The position numbers were made by a program, and so were the translations under genes. The notes beneath the pieces were generated by a model that saw only the letters and a list, made by a program, of their open reading frames with translations, was not told where the DNA came from and did not search any database. Positions 42,349-51,010 of a DNA stretch of 64,000 nucleotides are shown piece after piece. Numbering within the stretch: position 1 is the stretch's first letter; each line of letters begins with the position of its first letter. The stretch lies in assembly GCF_008639165.1 (NCBI RefSeq), contig NZ_CP029197.1, forward strand, positions 4,964,001 to 5,028,000, given 5' to 3'. The DNA comes from Streptomyces venezuelae ATCC 10712. GTDB lineage: Bacteria > Actinomycetota > Actinomycetes > Streptomycetales > Streptomycetaceae.

Positions 42349-43216
42349 TCAGGCGTACCGGTAGATCCGGCTGTGGTCGAACATCGACGCCGGACTCACG
42401 CCCCACGGCGCCATCGGCTCGTTCCGCGCGACGACCTTGCGGTACTGGGCGTCGCCGAGCGGCGGCGGCTCCGCGGGCAGATAGGCGGCGCCGGGGTTGC
42501 GCTGCTGCCAGCGCGACCAGACCAGGTCGACGAAGGAGTGGTGCAGCCAGAACACCGGGTCGTTCACGGAACCGCCGCCGAGCATCAGTCCGCCGACCCA
42601 GCGGTGCACCCGGTTGTGGATGCGGAAGCGCTCGTTGCCCCGGCCCGGCGCCCAGCCCTCCAGCCGGTTGCGGAAGCCGGAGGCGCTGGTCGAGTTCCAG
42701 GGCGCCACGTCGTACACCCGCTCCCGCATCACCTCGTCCAGCTGGGCCTGCGTCGGCAGCGTGACCGGGTCGTGCGGTCGGCCGAAGTCCCTGGTCAGGA
42801 AGCGTCCCTCGGTCATCGACTGGGTGATCGTCCAGCGGCCCGCCGAGTGGGCGAACGGGCCGGTCATCACCTGTAGGTCGGCCCGCCGTCCGTTGCCGCC
42901 CATGAAGTCCTCGCCCCAGAGCTGAGGAGGCCGGACTGTTGTCGCGGGTCCAGTCCCAGTACGGGACGGAGACCGTGGCGTCGATCCGGCGCAGGGCCGA
43001 CTCGAACTCCAGCAGGAACTTGCGGTGCCAGGGCAGGAAGCTCGGCGTCATGTGCGCGACCCGCAGCTTGCCCTCGCCGTCGGCCGTGTAGTGGTCGATG
43101 TGGGTGCGGACGAAGCGGTCGTACGCCCCCGTGCGCTTGAGCTCCAGGACGGCGGCGACGAACTTCCGGCGCTCGGCGCCGGTCAGATCGCGCTGGTTCT
43201 TACGCGTGTACACCAC
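42349..43216 (-). pseudogene. melC2: Tyrosinase MelC2, disrupted by a one-base frameshift
   Basis: Binuclear copper monophenol oxidase that starts melanin synthesis. The N-terminal part (VVYTRKNQRDLTGAERRKFVAAV) reads in one frame to VPYWDWTRDNSPASS; the rest (LWGEDFMGGNGRRADLQVMTGPF to HSRIYRYA) is in another. One extra base near 42922 explains the break. All six copper histidines are present across the two parts: THIDHY, AHMTPSFLPWH and IHNRVH, FWLHHSFVD. GTG start overlapping the melC1 end. The product is broken unless this is a sequencing error. Confidence 0.85.
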
Positions 43217-43610
43217 GCGGGCTCCCTCCCGTCGGGTCGGTGGGGACGCCATGGGCGGCGGCGAGCGGGGAGAGCCGGGCGCCGCCCAGCTCGTCCACCG
43301 CCGCGCGCACGGCCGCCAGGGGCGTCGGGCAGGACTCGTAGTGGTCGATCGGGGTGACGTAACCGCCGTCCGCGCAGCGCATCAGGTGCAGCGGCCGTCC
43401 GTCGACGAGGGCCACCGGTGCGCCGCCGGGTCCGGAGAAGCCGATGACGCGGCGGCCCCGGTACATCTCGTCGAAGGCGTGCGGGTCCGTGCCGTCCGGG
43501 GCCGCCCCGGACGGTGGCCGGCCGGCGACCCGGCCGAGCGCGCCGCCGGTGAAGGCGGTGACGGCCAGAGCGAAGAGGGACCGCAGTGCGACGCGGCGCG
43601 GGACGATCAT
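43200..43610 (-). CDS. melC1: Tyrosinase co-factor/copper chaperone MelC1
   Basis: 136 aa that load copper into MelC2 and help its export. The N-terminus MIVPRRVALRSLFALAVTAFTGGALG is a twin-arginine type signal. The core FDEMYRGRRVIGF, VDGRPLHLMRCADGGYVTPIDHYESCPTPLAAVRAAVDELGGARL matches MelC1. Its end overlaps the melC2 start by 17 bases. It is intact even though melC2 is frameshifted. Confidence 0.93.
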   Translation of the reverse strand: MIVPRRVALRSLFALAVTAFTGGALGRVAGRPPSGAAPDGTDPHAFDEMYRGRRVIGFSGPGGAPVALVDGRPLHLMRCADGGYVTPIDHYESCPTPLAAVRAAVDELGGARLSPLAAAHGVPTDPTGGSPRGVHA

Positions 43611-43759
43611 GAGTGATCTCCTCGGGGTCGGCGATTGCCCTCAGGGCACAACGATGAAACCCCGGGTTCGTTGCGCCGGAAATGCCAGCGGCGTGAATGT
43701 CGGCCGTTCGGGTGAAAACGGTGCGGGGAGAGGGTGGTTGGCCCCTAGCATCCGGATTC

Positions 43760-44263
43760 ATGACCACTTCCAACGTCGTTTCCTCGGCGCGCAGCGCCTC
43801 TCCGCTGGGAACTCTCACGGTGATTCCGTGGTCCAGCGAGCCCTCCGCCGATTCGGCGGGTACGCCCTTTCTGATGGTGTACTCGCTCGGCGACGGCCGG
43901 GACGGGCCGGAGGCCGGTCAGCAGGCCATGCGGACGGCTCTGGAGAGCATGGGCGTCTCCGTCGGCGACCGGCTCTTCGACCTGGACAAGGACGCCGGGA
44001 TCAACGCCTCCCTGCTCGTCGAGGGCGGCTCCGTCGTCCTCAACCTGCCCTTCCTGAAGGTGCAGTGCCCGGTGCCCGACGAGTGGCAGGCGGCGGCTCG
44101 CGAGAGCGGACAGGTCTACCTGATCTGCTCCGTGCGGCCGTGGCCCGACGCGGTCCCGGGGCAGCCGGTCGACGAGGCCGGGCTGCGGGCCTTCGTCTCC
44201 GACGAGGAGATGCTCAAGGAGAGCGCCCACATCATGATGCCGGTCCGGCGCCTGCAGGGCTGA
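43760..44263 (+). CDS. DUF5949-like protein, 167 aa
   Basis: Starts MTTSNVVSSARSASPLGTLTVIPWS and contains PFLMVYSLGDGRDGPEAGQQAMR, CPVPDEWQAAA, VRPWPDAVPGQPVDEAGLRAF and HIMMPVRRLQG, a pattern I associate with the Streptomyces DUF5949 family. No signal or membrane helix. It is 17 bases before the VKOR gene. Function unknown. Confidence 0.7.
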   Translation: MTTSNVVSSARSASPLGTLTVIPWSSEPSADSAGTPFLMVYSLGDGRDGPEAGQQAMRTALESMGVSVGDRLFDLDKDAGINASLLVEGGSVVLNLPFLKVQCPVPDEWQAAARESGQVYLICSVRPWPDAVPGQPVDEAGLRAFVSDEEMLKESAHIMMPVRRLQG

Positions 44264-44280
44264 GCGGGAAGGGGGTCGCC

Positions 44281-44931
44281 ATGGCGACGCTGAACGTACG
44301 GGGCGGGGTGCCGGGTCAGCGGCAGGAGGAGGAGTCGCCGGCGGAGCGCGTCGGGACGATCGGCGGCGGCCGGGCGTTCGCCTGGCTGCTGATGATCACC
44401 GGGGCGGCGGGTGTGCTGTCCGGCTGGGTGATCACGATCGACAAGTTCAAGCTCCTGGAGGACCCCGGCTTCCAGCCCGGGTGCAGCCTGAACCCGGTCG
44501 TCTCCTGCGGCAACATCATGAAGAGCGAGCAGGCGGGGGTCTTCGGTTTCCCCAACCCGATGCTCGGGCTCGTCACGTACGCCGTCGTCGTCGCCGTCGG
44601 TGCCGGGCTCCTCGCCGGGGCGCGCTACCGGGGCTGGCTCTGGCTCGGCCTCAACGCCGGGATGCTCTTCGGCGTGGGTTTCTGCACCTGGCTGATGTAC
44701 CAGTCGCTGTACGAGATCAACTCGCTCTGCCTGTGGTGCTGCCTGGCCTGGGTCGCCACCATCGTCATGTTCTGGTACGTCACCGCGCACAACGTCCGCC
44801 ACGGTGTGATCCCCGCCCCGGCGGGGGTGCGGACCTTCCTCGGCGAGTTCACCTTCGCCCTCCCCGTCCTGCACATCGGGATCATCGGGATGCTGATCCT
44901 GACCCGCTGGTGGGAATTCTGGACGAGCTGA
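44281..44931 (+). CDS. Vitamin K epoxide reductase (VKOR) family membrane protein
   Basis: 216 aa with five membrane helices (first FAWLLMITGAAGVLSGWVI, last LHIGIIGMLILTRWW). The outside cysteine pair is GCSLNPVVSCGN and the active-site CxxC is CLWC. VKOR re-oxidises thiol oxidants to form disulfides in exported proteins. One base before the GH26-like gene. Confidence 0.92.
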   Translation: MATLNVRGGVPGQRQEEESPAERVGTIGGGRAFAWLLMITGAAGVLSGWVITIDKFKLLEDPGFQPGCSLNPVVSCGNIMKSEQAGVFGFPNPMLGLVTYAVVVAVGAGLLAGARYRGWLWLGLNAGMLFGVGFCTWLMYQSLYEINSLCLWCCLAWVATIVMFWYVTAHNVRHGVIPAPAGVRTFLGEFTFALPVLHIGIIGMLILTRWWEFWTS

Positions 44932-44932
44932 C

Positions 44933-45955
44933 GTGAACCGCCACCTCACCTGGCCGCGGGCCGCACTCACCGTGCTGCTCGCGGCCGTTCTCGTGCTCCT
45001 GCTGCCGTACGACCGGATCGCCCCCGGCGACCGGCACGGCGGGAACCGGGCCGCGCCCGAACCGGACCCGGAGCCGCTGCCCGGGGTGCCGTCCGGTTTC
45101 TTCACCGGCTCCGACGAGGCCGGGGTGCGCAGGATCGCGCAGGCGCAGCGGTGGCTCGGCGGTGACTCCCTGACCGTCGGCCACACCTATCTGCCGGGCG
45201 ACCGCTGGTCCAACATCGAGGGACACCCGGCGCTCTTCGATCCCTGGGCGCGCTGGAAGGCGGCGCGGCCGGGGCGGCTGTTCGTGCTCAACGTGCCGCT
45301 GATGGACCGCAGCGAGGCGGGGCTGCCGGACGCCGAGGTGCGGGCGGGGCTCAGGAGCGGGGCGGCCGGGGCCTTCGACCGGCACTTCCTGGCGCTGGGG
45401 GAGCGGCTGGTGGAGCACGGGCTCGGGGACGCGGTCCTGGTGCTGGGCTGGGAGATGAACGGCACCACGTACAGCCATCGCTGCGGGCCGGACCCGGCGG
45501 CCTGGAAGGCGTACTGGCGCCGGGTGGTGGGGGTGCTGCGGGGGGTGGCGGGGCAGCGGTTCCGCTTCGACTTCACGCCGAGCCGGGGGCGGGACGCGGT
45601 GGAGTGGCCGCGCTGCTATCCGGGGGACGACGTCGTCGACATCATCGGGATGGACGCGTACGACCAGCCGGCGGGGCTCTCCTTCGAGGACCAGGTGGCC
45701 GAGGAGTACGGCCTGGAGCACCACGTGCGGTTCGCGGCGGCGCACGGCAAGCCGGTCTCGTATCCGGAGTGGGGGCTCTTCAGGAACGGCGACAACCCGG
45801 CGTACGTGCGGGGGATGCTCGACTGGTTCGCGGCCCACCGGCCGGTGTACCAGACCGTCACCGACTACTGCCCGCACGGGGTGTGGGGGTGCGCCGACAA
45901 TCCCGAGTCGGCGCGGGTGGTCAGGAAGGCGCTGGGCGGGCCGGCCGGCCCGTGA
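44933..45955 (+). CDS. GH26-like hydrolase without repeats
   Basis: 340 aa, GTG start. A hydrophobic N-terminal anchor or signal (LTVLLAAVLVLLLPY) is followed by the GH26-type domain with E174 in LGWEMNGTTYSH and E279 in VSYPEWGLF. It aligns nearly end to end with residues 50-335 of the PEPK protein but stops before any repeat. It has extracellular cysteines (HRCGPD, RCYPGDD, DYCPHGVWGC) and lies in an operon with VKOR, which could make its disulfides. Confidence 0.87.
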   Translation: MNRHLTWPRAALTVLLAAVLVLLLPYDRIAPGDRHGGNRAAPEPDPEPLPGVPSGFFTGSDEAGVRRIAQAQRWLGGDSLTVGHTYLPGDRWSNIEGHPALFDPWARWKAARPGRLFVLNVPLMDRSEAGLPDAEVRAGLRSGAAGAFDRHFLALGERLVEHGLGDAVLVLGWEMNGTTYSHRCGPDPAAWKAYWRRVVGVLRGVAGQRFRFDFTPSRGRDAVEWPRCYPGDDVVDIIGMDAYDQPAGLSFEDQVAEEYGLEHHVRFAAAHGKPVSYPEWGLFRNGDNPAYVRGMLDWFAAHRPVYQTVTDYCPHGVWGCADNPESARVVRKALGGPAGP

Positions 45956-45977
45956 GCACGGGCCGGCGACGGCCCGG

Positions 45978-46679
45978 TCAGGCGTGCTGGTAGGCGACCA
46001 GCGAGATGCCGACGTAGTGGACGATGAACGCGGCCAGGGTCAGCGAGTGGAAGACCTCGTGGAAGCCGAACCAGCGCGGTGAGGGGTTCGGGCGCTTGAT
46101 GCCGTAGATGACGCCGCCCGCGCTGTAGAGCAGTCCGCCGACGATCACCAGGACGAGGACGGCGATGCCGCCCGCGCGCATGAAGTCGGGGAGGAAGAAG
46201 ACGGCGGCCCAGCCCATCGCGATGTAGCAGGGCGTGTACAGCCAGCGAGGGGCGCCGACCCAGAAGACCCGGAAGGCGATGCCGGCGGCGGCCGCCGCCC
46301 AGACCGCCCACATGAGCGGCTTGGCCGTCGAGTCGGGGAGCAGCAGCAGGGTCAGCGGGGTGTAGGTGCCCGCGATGATCAGGAAGATGTTGGCGTGGTC
46401 GAGGCGCCGCAGGACGGCCTCGCCGCGCGGGCCCCAGTTGCCGCGGTGGTACAGCGCGCTGATGCCGAAGAGCAGGCAGGCGGTGAGGGCGTAGATCCCG
46501 CAGGCGACGCGGGCGCGGGGGGAGTCGGAGAGGGCGACGAGGACGAGGCCCGCGACGATCACGGCGGGGAACATGCCCGCGTGCAGCCATCCTCTGAGGC
46601 GGGGCTTCAGCGGGAGTGCAGGGGGTTCGCCGACCACGTTCGGCTCGATCGGGGTCACTTCCGGCGTGGCTGCAGTCAT
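45978..46679 (-). CDS. Hemolysin III (HlyIII/PAQR) family membrane protein
   Basis: 233 aa with seven membrane helices. Metal-binding motifs are SALYHRGNW (His), RLDHANIFLIIAGTYTPL (Asp/His) and FHEVFHSLTL (two His). Members are lipid hydrolases or receptors; bacterial role unclear. An 18-bp palindrome lies just before the start. Confidence 0.92.
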   Translation of the reverse strand: MTAATPEVTPIEPNVVGEPPALPLKPRLRGWLHAGMFPAVIVAGLVLVALSDSPRARVACGIYALTACLLFGISALYHRGNWGPRGEAVLRRLDHANIFLIIAGTYTPLTLLLLPDSTAKPLMWAVWAAAAAGIAFRVFWVGAPRWLYTPCYIAMGWAAVFFLPDFMRAGGIAVLVLVIVGGLLYSAGGVIYGIKRPNPSPRWFGFHEVFHSLTLAAFIVHYVGISLVAYQHA

Positions 46680-46692
46680 GGAACGGAATCGT

Positions 46693-46710
46693 ACCTACGG
46701 GCCCGTAGGT
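46693..46710. promoter_or_regulatory. 18-bp palindromic operator before hlyIII gene
   Basis: ACCTACGGG-CCCGTAGGT is perfect and ends 14 bases before the ATG, overlapping a TACGAT -10. TetR-type repressor site inferred; no TetR gene in the window. Confidence 0.55.
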
Positions 46711-46875
46711 CTCGGATATGAGTGGCGATGCTCACGTGTGCACACCCCTGGACATATGGGCGGATCCATCGGATGATCAAATGAGTGCGGTCGGCACCGG
46801 ATGAGCAGCTACGAAGCATCCGGGTCGCGGCCCCCACGGGGCACACACCAAAAAACCCCTCTACAAGGAGCAATC

Positions 46876-48699
46876 GTGGCGCGCGACAACGCGGCTCCCC
46901 AGAACCTTCCGACCCAGCAGCAGGAGCTCCTCTCCTGGGTGAGCGACATCGCGGAGATCACCCAGCCGGACAACATCGTCTGGTGCGACGGCTCCGAGGC
47001 CGAGTACGAGCGCCTGTGCGAGGAGCTCGTCGCCAAGGGCACCTTCACGAAGCTCGACCCGGTGAAGCGCCCGAACTCGTACTACGCCGCCTCCGACCCG
47101 ACCGACGTCGCGCGCGTCGAGGACCGGACCTTCATCTGCTCCGAGAAGGAGGAGGACGCGGGCCCGACCAACCACTGGAAGGCCCCGGCGGAGATGAAGG
47201 AGATCTTCGCGGGCGAGAAGGGCATCTTCCGCGGCTCCATGCGCGGCCGCACCATGTACGTCGTGCCCTTCTGCATGGGCCCCGTCGGCTCCCCGCTCTC
47301 CGCCATCGGCGTCGAGATCACGGACTCCGCGTACGTCGCCGTCTCCATGCGCACCATGACCCGCATGGGCCAGCCCGTCCTCGACGAGCTCGGCACCGAC
47401 GGCTTCTTCGTCAAGGCCGTCCACACCCTCGGCGCCCCCCTCGAGGAGGGCCAGGAGGACGTGCCGTGGCCGTGCAACTCCACCAAGTACATCTCGCACT
47501 TCCCCGAGAGCCGCGAGATCTGGTCGTACGGTTCCGGCTACGGCGGCAACGCCCTGCTCGGCAAGAAGTGCTACGCGCTCCGCATCGCCTCCGTCATGGC
47601 GCGTGACGAGGGCTGGCTCGCCGAGCACATGCTGATCCTCAAGCTCACCCCGCCGCAGGGCGAGGCCAAGTACGTCGCCGCGGCCTTCCCGTCCGCCTGC
47701 GGCAAGACCAACCTGGCCATGCTGGAGCCCACGATCTCCGGCTGGACCGTCGAGACCATCGGCGACGACATCGCCTGGATGCGCTTCGGCGAGGACGGTC
47801 GCCTCTACGCGATCAACCCCGAGGCCGGCTTCTTCGGCGTCGCGCCCGGCACCGGCGAGCACACCAACGCCAACGCCATGAAGACCCTCTGGGGCAACTC
47901 CGTCTTCACCAACGTCGCCCTCACCGACGACAACGACGTCTGGTGGGAGGGGATGACCGAGACGGCCCCCGCCCACCTCACGGACTGGAAGGGCAACGAC
48001 TGGACGCCGGAGTCCGAGACCCCGGCCGCCCACCCGAACGCCCGCTTCACCGTCCCGGCCGGGCAGTGTCCGACGATCGCCCCCGAGTGGGAGGACACCA
48101 AGGGCGTCCCGATCTCGGCGATCCTCTTCGGCGGCCGCCGCGCCTCCGCCGTCCCGCTGGTCACCGAGTCCTTCGACTGGAACCACGGCGTCTTCCTCGG
48201 CGCGAACGTCGCCTCCGAGAAGACCGCCGCCGCCGAGGGCAAGGTCGGCGAGCTGCGCCGCGACCCCTTCGCCATGCTGCCGTTCTGCGGCTACAACATG
48301 GGCGACTACATGGCCCACTGGGTCAAGGTGGGCGCCACCGCCGACGCGGCCAAGCTGCCGAAGATCTACTACGTGAACTGGTTCCGCAAGAACGACGCCG
48401 GCAAGTTCGTCTGGCCCGGCTTCGGCGAGAACAGCCGCGTCCTCAAGTGGATCGTCGAGCGCCTCGAGGGCAAGGCCGAGGGCGTCGAGACCCCGATCGG
48501 CATCCTGCCGACCCCGGAGTCCCTCGACACCGACGGCCTCGACCTGCCGGCCGAGGACCTGGAGTTCCTCCTCAAGGTCGACCGTGACGTGTGGCGCGAA
48601 GAGGCCGCCCTCGTCCCCGACCACCTGAACACCTTCGGCGACCACACGCCGAAGGAGCTGTGGGACGAGTACCACGCGCTCGTGGAGCGCCTCGGCTAG
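46876..48699 (+). CDS. pckG: Phosphoenolpyruvate carboxykinase (GTP)
   Basis: 607-aa enzyme converting oxaloacetate and GTP to PEP. The P-loop with reactive Cys is PSACGKTNLAM; GDDIAWM, FPESREIWSYGSGYGGNALLG and NWFRKNDAGKFVWPGFGENSRVLKW are further conserved segments. The GTG start is set by AAGGAG five bases upstream; an earlier in-frame ATG lacks homology. Central to gluconeogenesis. Confidence 0.97.
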   Translation: MARDNAAPQNLPTQQQELLSWVSDIAEITQPDNIVWCDGSEAEYERLCEELVAKGTFTKLDPVKRPNSYYAASDPTDVARVEDRTFICSEKEEDAGPTNHWKAPAEMKEIFAGEKGIFRGSMRGRTMYVVPFCMGPVGSPLSAIGVEITDSAYVAVSMRTMTRMGQPVLDELGTDGFFVKAVHTLGAPLEEGQEDVPWPCNSTKYISHFPESREIWSYGSGYGGNALLGKKCYALRIASVMARDEGWLAEHMLILKLTPPQGEAKYVAAAFPSACGKTNLAMLEPTISGWTVETIGDDIAWMRFGEDGRLYAINPEAGFFGVAPGTGEHTNANAMKTLWGNSVFTNVALTDDNDVWWEGMTETAPAHLTDWKGNDWTPESETPAAHPNARFTVPAGQCPTIAPEWEDTKGVPISAILFGGRRASAVPLVTESFDWNHGVFLGANVASEKTAAAEGKVGELRRDPFAMLPFCGYNMGDYMAHWVKVGATADAAKLPKIYYVNWFRKNDAGKFVWPGFGENSRVLKWIVERLEGKAEGVETPIGILPTPESLDTDGLDLPAEDLEFLLKVDRDVWREEAALVPDHLNTFGDHTPKELWDEYHALVERLG

Positions 48700-48776
48700 T
48701 CCCCCCGAAACTCGTGGTGGGCTGCCCCGAAACACCGCCCTGACCAGTGGGGTCACGACGGTCCATCACGACGCAA

Positions 48777-48812
48777 CCGGCCCCCGGAGCCCCCTCAGGC
48801 CCCGGGGGCCGG
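48777..48812 (+). terminator. Terminator downstream of pckG
   Basis: Perfect 11-bp GC stem with a 14-base loop between convergent genes. Confidence 0.75.
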
Positions 48813-48825
48813 CGCACGTCCGCGC

Positions 48826-49416
48826 TCAGTCGCCCCGCTCCTCCACGTACCGGGTGTGGATCTGCTGCCGGATCGCCTCGCTGTCCCGCAGCGCGGCGGC
48901 GATCCCCGTCAACTCCCCGTGCAGTGCGGCCAGCTGACGCTCCAGATGACTCTCCGGCGGTTCCGCCCCCGGCGCGAACCGCTCCCACCACCGCGTCCGT
49001 ACGAAGGCGTCGACCGCCTCCGGGACGTCCTGCCGCACCGCGCGGGCCAGCACGTGCAGCTGCTCGGGGTCGGTCACCCAGCCCGGTGCGAGCAGCGCCT
49101 CGACCAGGGTCTCCAGCGCGGTGACGGCCCGCCGCGCGGGCTCCGGCAGCTCCACCTCCGCCAGATAGGCGCGCAGGGTCGCGAAGTCGGCCCGTACGCC
49201 GTCGAGCCGGTCGCCCTCCTCGGCGAACTCCGGGGTGTCCGGGCGCTCCGGCGGGGCGATCAGCGCCCCCGCCGCGTAGAGCCCCGCGACGACCAGCGGC
49301 CAGAGCGCACCCGCCGCCCCGGTCAGGGTGACGCCGACACCGGCCAGGCCGCAGACGCAGCCGGTGAGGTTCTTGCGGGAGCCGGCGTACCCGAGGAGAC
49401 GGTCACTGGTAGCCAC
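48826..49416 (-). CDS. Membrane protein of TelA/VWA operon, 196 aa
   Basis: MATSDRLLGYAGSRKNL then two short membrane helices (VCGLAGVGVTLTGAAGALWPL, VVAGLYAAGALI), then a long helical cytoplasmic domain to RYVEERGD. Its start overlaps the end of the VWA gene by 14 bases. Last gene of the operon. Function unknown. Confidence 0.8.
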   Translation of the reverse strand: MATSDRLLGYAGSRKNLTGCVCGLAGVGVTLTGAAGALWPLVVAGLYAAGALIAPPERPDTPEFAEEGDRLDGVRADFATLRAYLAEVELPEPARRAVTALETLVEALLAPGWVTDPEQLHVLARAVRQDVPEAVDAFVRTRWWERFAPGAEPPESHLERQLAALHGELTGIAAALRDSEAIRQQIHTRYVEERGD

Positions 49417-51010
49417 GGATCTCCTCGAAGGCGCCGTCCAGCGAACCCTGGTGGGCGTCGAAGAGCTTGCCCCCGGTCAGGTCCGCGAGATGGCCGAGCT
49501 CGGCGCGGTCCGAGTCACCGAAGAGGATCGGGAAGACCGGGGTGCGCTGCTGCCCGGCGGGCAGCGAGCCGTAGAAGGAGTCGAACGCGGCGGCCGGGGC
49601 GCCGTCGGTGTTCTCCCCGTCCGTCATCAGGACGATCGAGGTGAACGTGTCGCCGGACGACTTCCCGAGCGAGCGGTACGCCTCCTGGAGGCTGGAGTAG
49701 ATCGCCGTGCCGCCGGAGGCCGTGAGCTTCCGGGCGTCGGCCCTGATCGCGTCGAGGGCCTGCCGCGGTGAGGCCGGGTCGACCGTGTGCGTCCGCACCT
49801 CGTCCCGCTTCACCGCCGAACCGAAGGGCATCAGGGTGACCTCCTCCCGGTCCCGGAAGTCGCCGGTCAGCTCGACGAGGGCCGTCTTGAGGCGTTCCAG
49901 CCGGTCGCCGTTCATGGAGCCTGAGGTGTCGAGCACGTAGACCGTCCGGGAGGGCCTGCGCAGGGTGTTGTCGTAGGCGTCGAGCAGTCCGTCCGCCACC
50001 TTCCGGTCCCCGGGGAAGGGCAGTTCGCGCCGCTGGTCCCGGGCGAGCGCGGGGGCCGGGTCGACGCCGGGGACGACCGGGCGGCGCAGGGTCTTCACGG
50101 TGATCTGCCGCTGGGCGTCCGGGGTGCGCAGGAAGGCGGTGAGCCGGCCCGCCGCCGCCTTCGCCTCGGGGCGGGCGGCGGTGAGCAGGGTGAGCGGGTA
50201 GTCGGCGGTGACGACGCCGTCGGAGGGGCGGATCACGGTCAGCTCGCCGGGCGTGGACAGCAGCACCGACTCATAGTTGACGAGCGCGTCGACGTCGGTC
50301 CTGCGGGCGTAGGCGGTGGCGAGCCAGCCGGAGGAGCCCGAGGTCAGCTTCTGGCCGGTGAAGAACTCCTTGAGCCGCGGGGTGGCCTCGCCGACGTCCT
50401 GCGCGGTGAGCGCGGACTGGGCGCCGGAGAGGCCCGAGGCGACCGAGACCAGCGCGGAGAAACCGGAGTGGGAGCGCTTGGGGTCGGTCATCCCGTACGT
50501 CAGCTTCCCGGCGGCGACCGCCTGGTGCAGCTGCGACCAGGTGACCTTCGCCGGGTCCCAGCCGAGCCGCGCGACGGCCGCGGGGCGCACGCCGAGGGCC
50601 ACCGGCGAGGTCATGATCGGCGTCTCGCCGGTGATCTTCTTCGCGGTGTCGGGGCGGAGCCGGAGGTAGTCGTTGGAGGAGAGCCAGACCGCGTCGTACT
50701 CCTTCTCCGCCGTGCCGGAGGCGATCTGTTCGACGGCGTCGAGGGTGCCGGTGTAGGTGGGCCGGACGGTGACGCCGGTGGTCTTGCGGGCTTCTTCGAG
50801 GATCGGGGCCATGTCGGCGAGCTCGGAGGAGGCGAGGACCCGGAGGGTGCCGGGGGCGGCTCCCTGGCCCCGCTGGTCGGGCCGGCCGGTGGCGCCGCCG
50901 CTGCCGCCGTCCCCGGACCCGCCGGAGCAGGCGGTGACGAGCAGCGCGAGGGCCAGCCCGGCGACCGTACGGGAGAGGGAGCGGCGGGGGCGGGTGCGGG
51001 TCGTCGTCAT
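49403..51010 (-). CDS. Lipoprotein with substrate-binding and VWA domains
   Basis: 535 aa. Lipobox LVTACSGG near residue 28. Residues 50-330 are a periplasmic-binding-like fold (LRVLASSELADMAPILEEARKTTGV). Residues 345-530 are a von Willebrand A domain with the MIDAS motif DTSGSMNGD, a later LTASGGTAIYSSL and LMTDGENTDG. VWA domains bind a metal and a partner protein. Starts four bases before the TelA gene ends. Confidence 0.92.
   Translation of the reverse strand: MTTTRTRPRRSLSRTVAGLALALLVTACSGGSGDGGSGGATGRPDQRGQGAAPGTLRVLASSELADMAPILEEARKTTGVTVRPTYTGTLDAVEQIASGTAEKEYDAVWLSSNDYLRLRPDTAKKITGETPIMTSPVALGVRPAAVARLGWDPAKVTWSQLHQAVAAGKLTYGMTDPKRSHSGFSALVSVASGLSGAQSALTAQDVGEATPRLKEFFTGQKLTSGSSGWLATAYARRTDVDALVNYESVLLSTPGELTVIRPSDGVVTADYPLTLLTAARPEAKAAAGRLTAFLRTPDAQRQITVKTLRRPVVPGVDPAPALARDQRRELPFPGDRKVADGLLDAYDNTLRRPSRTVYVLDTSGSMNGDRLERLKTALVELTGDFRDREEVTLMPFGSAVKRDEVRTHTVDPASPRQALDAIRADARKLTASGGTAIYSSLQEAYRSLGKSSGDTFTSIVLMTDGENTDGAPAAAFDSFYGSLPAGQQRTPVFPILFGDSDRAELGHLADLTGGKLFDAHQGSLDGAFEEIRGYQ

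Noticed and set aside
19019..45955. Mobile island
   Set aside because: No integrase, transposase, tRNA or direct repeat ends seen; GC content does not shift.
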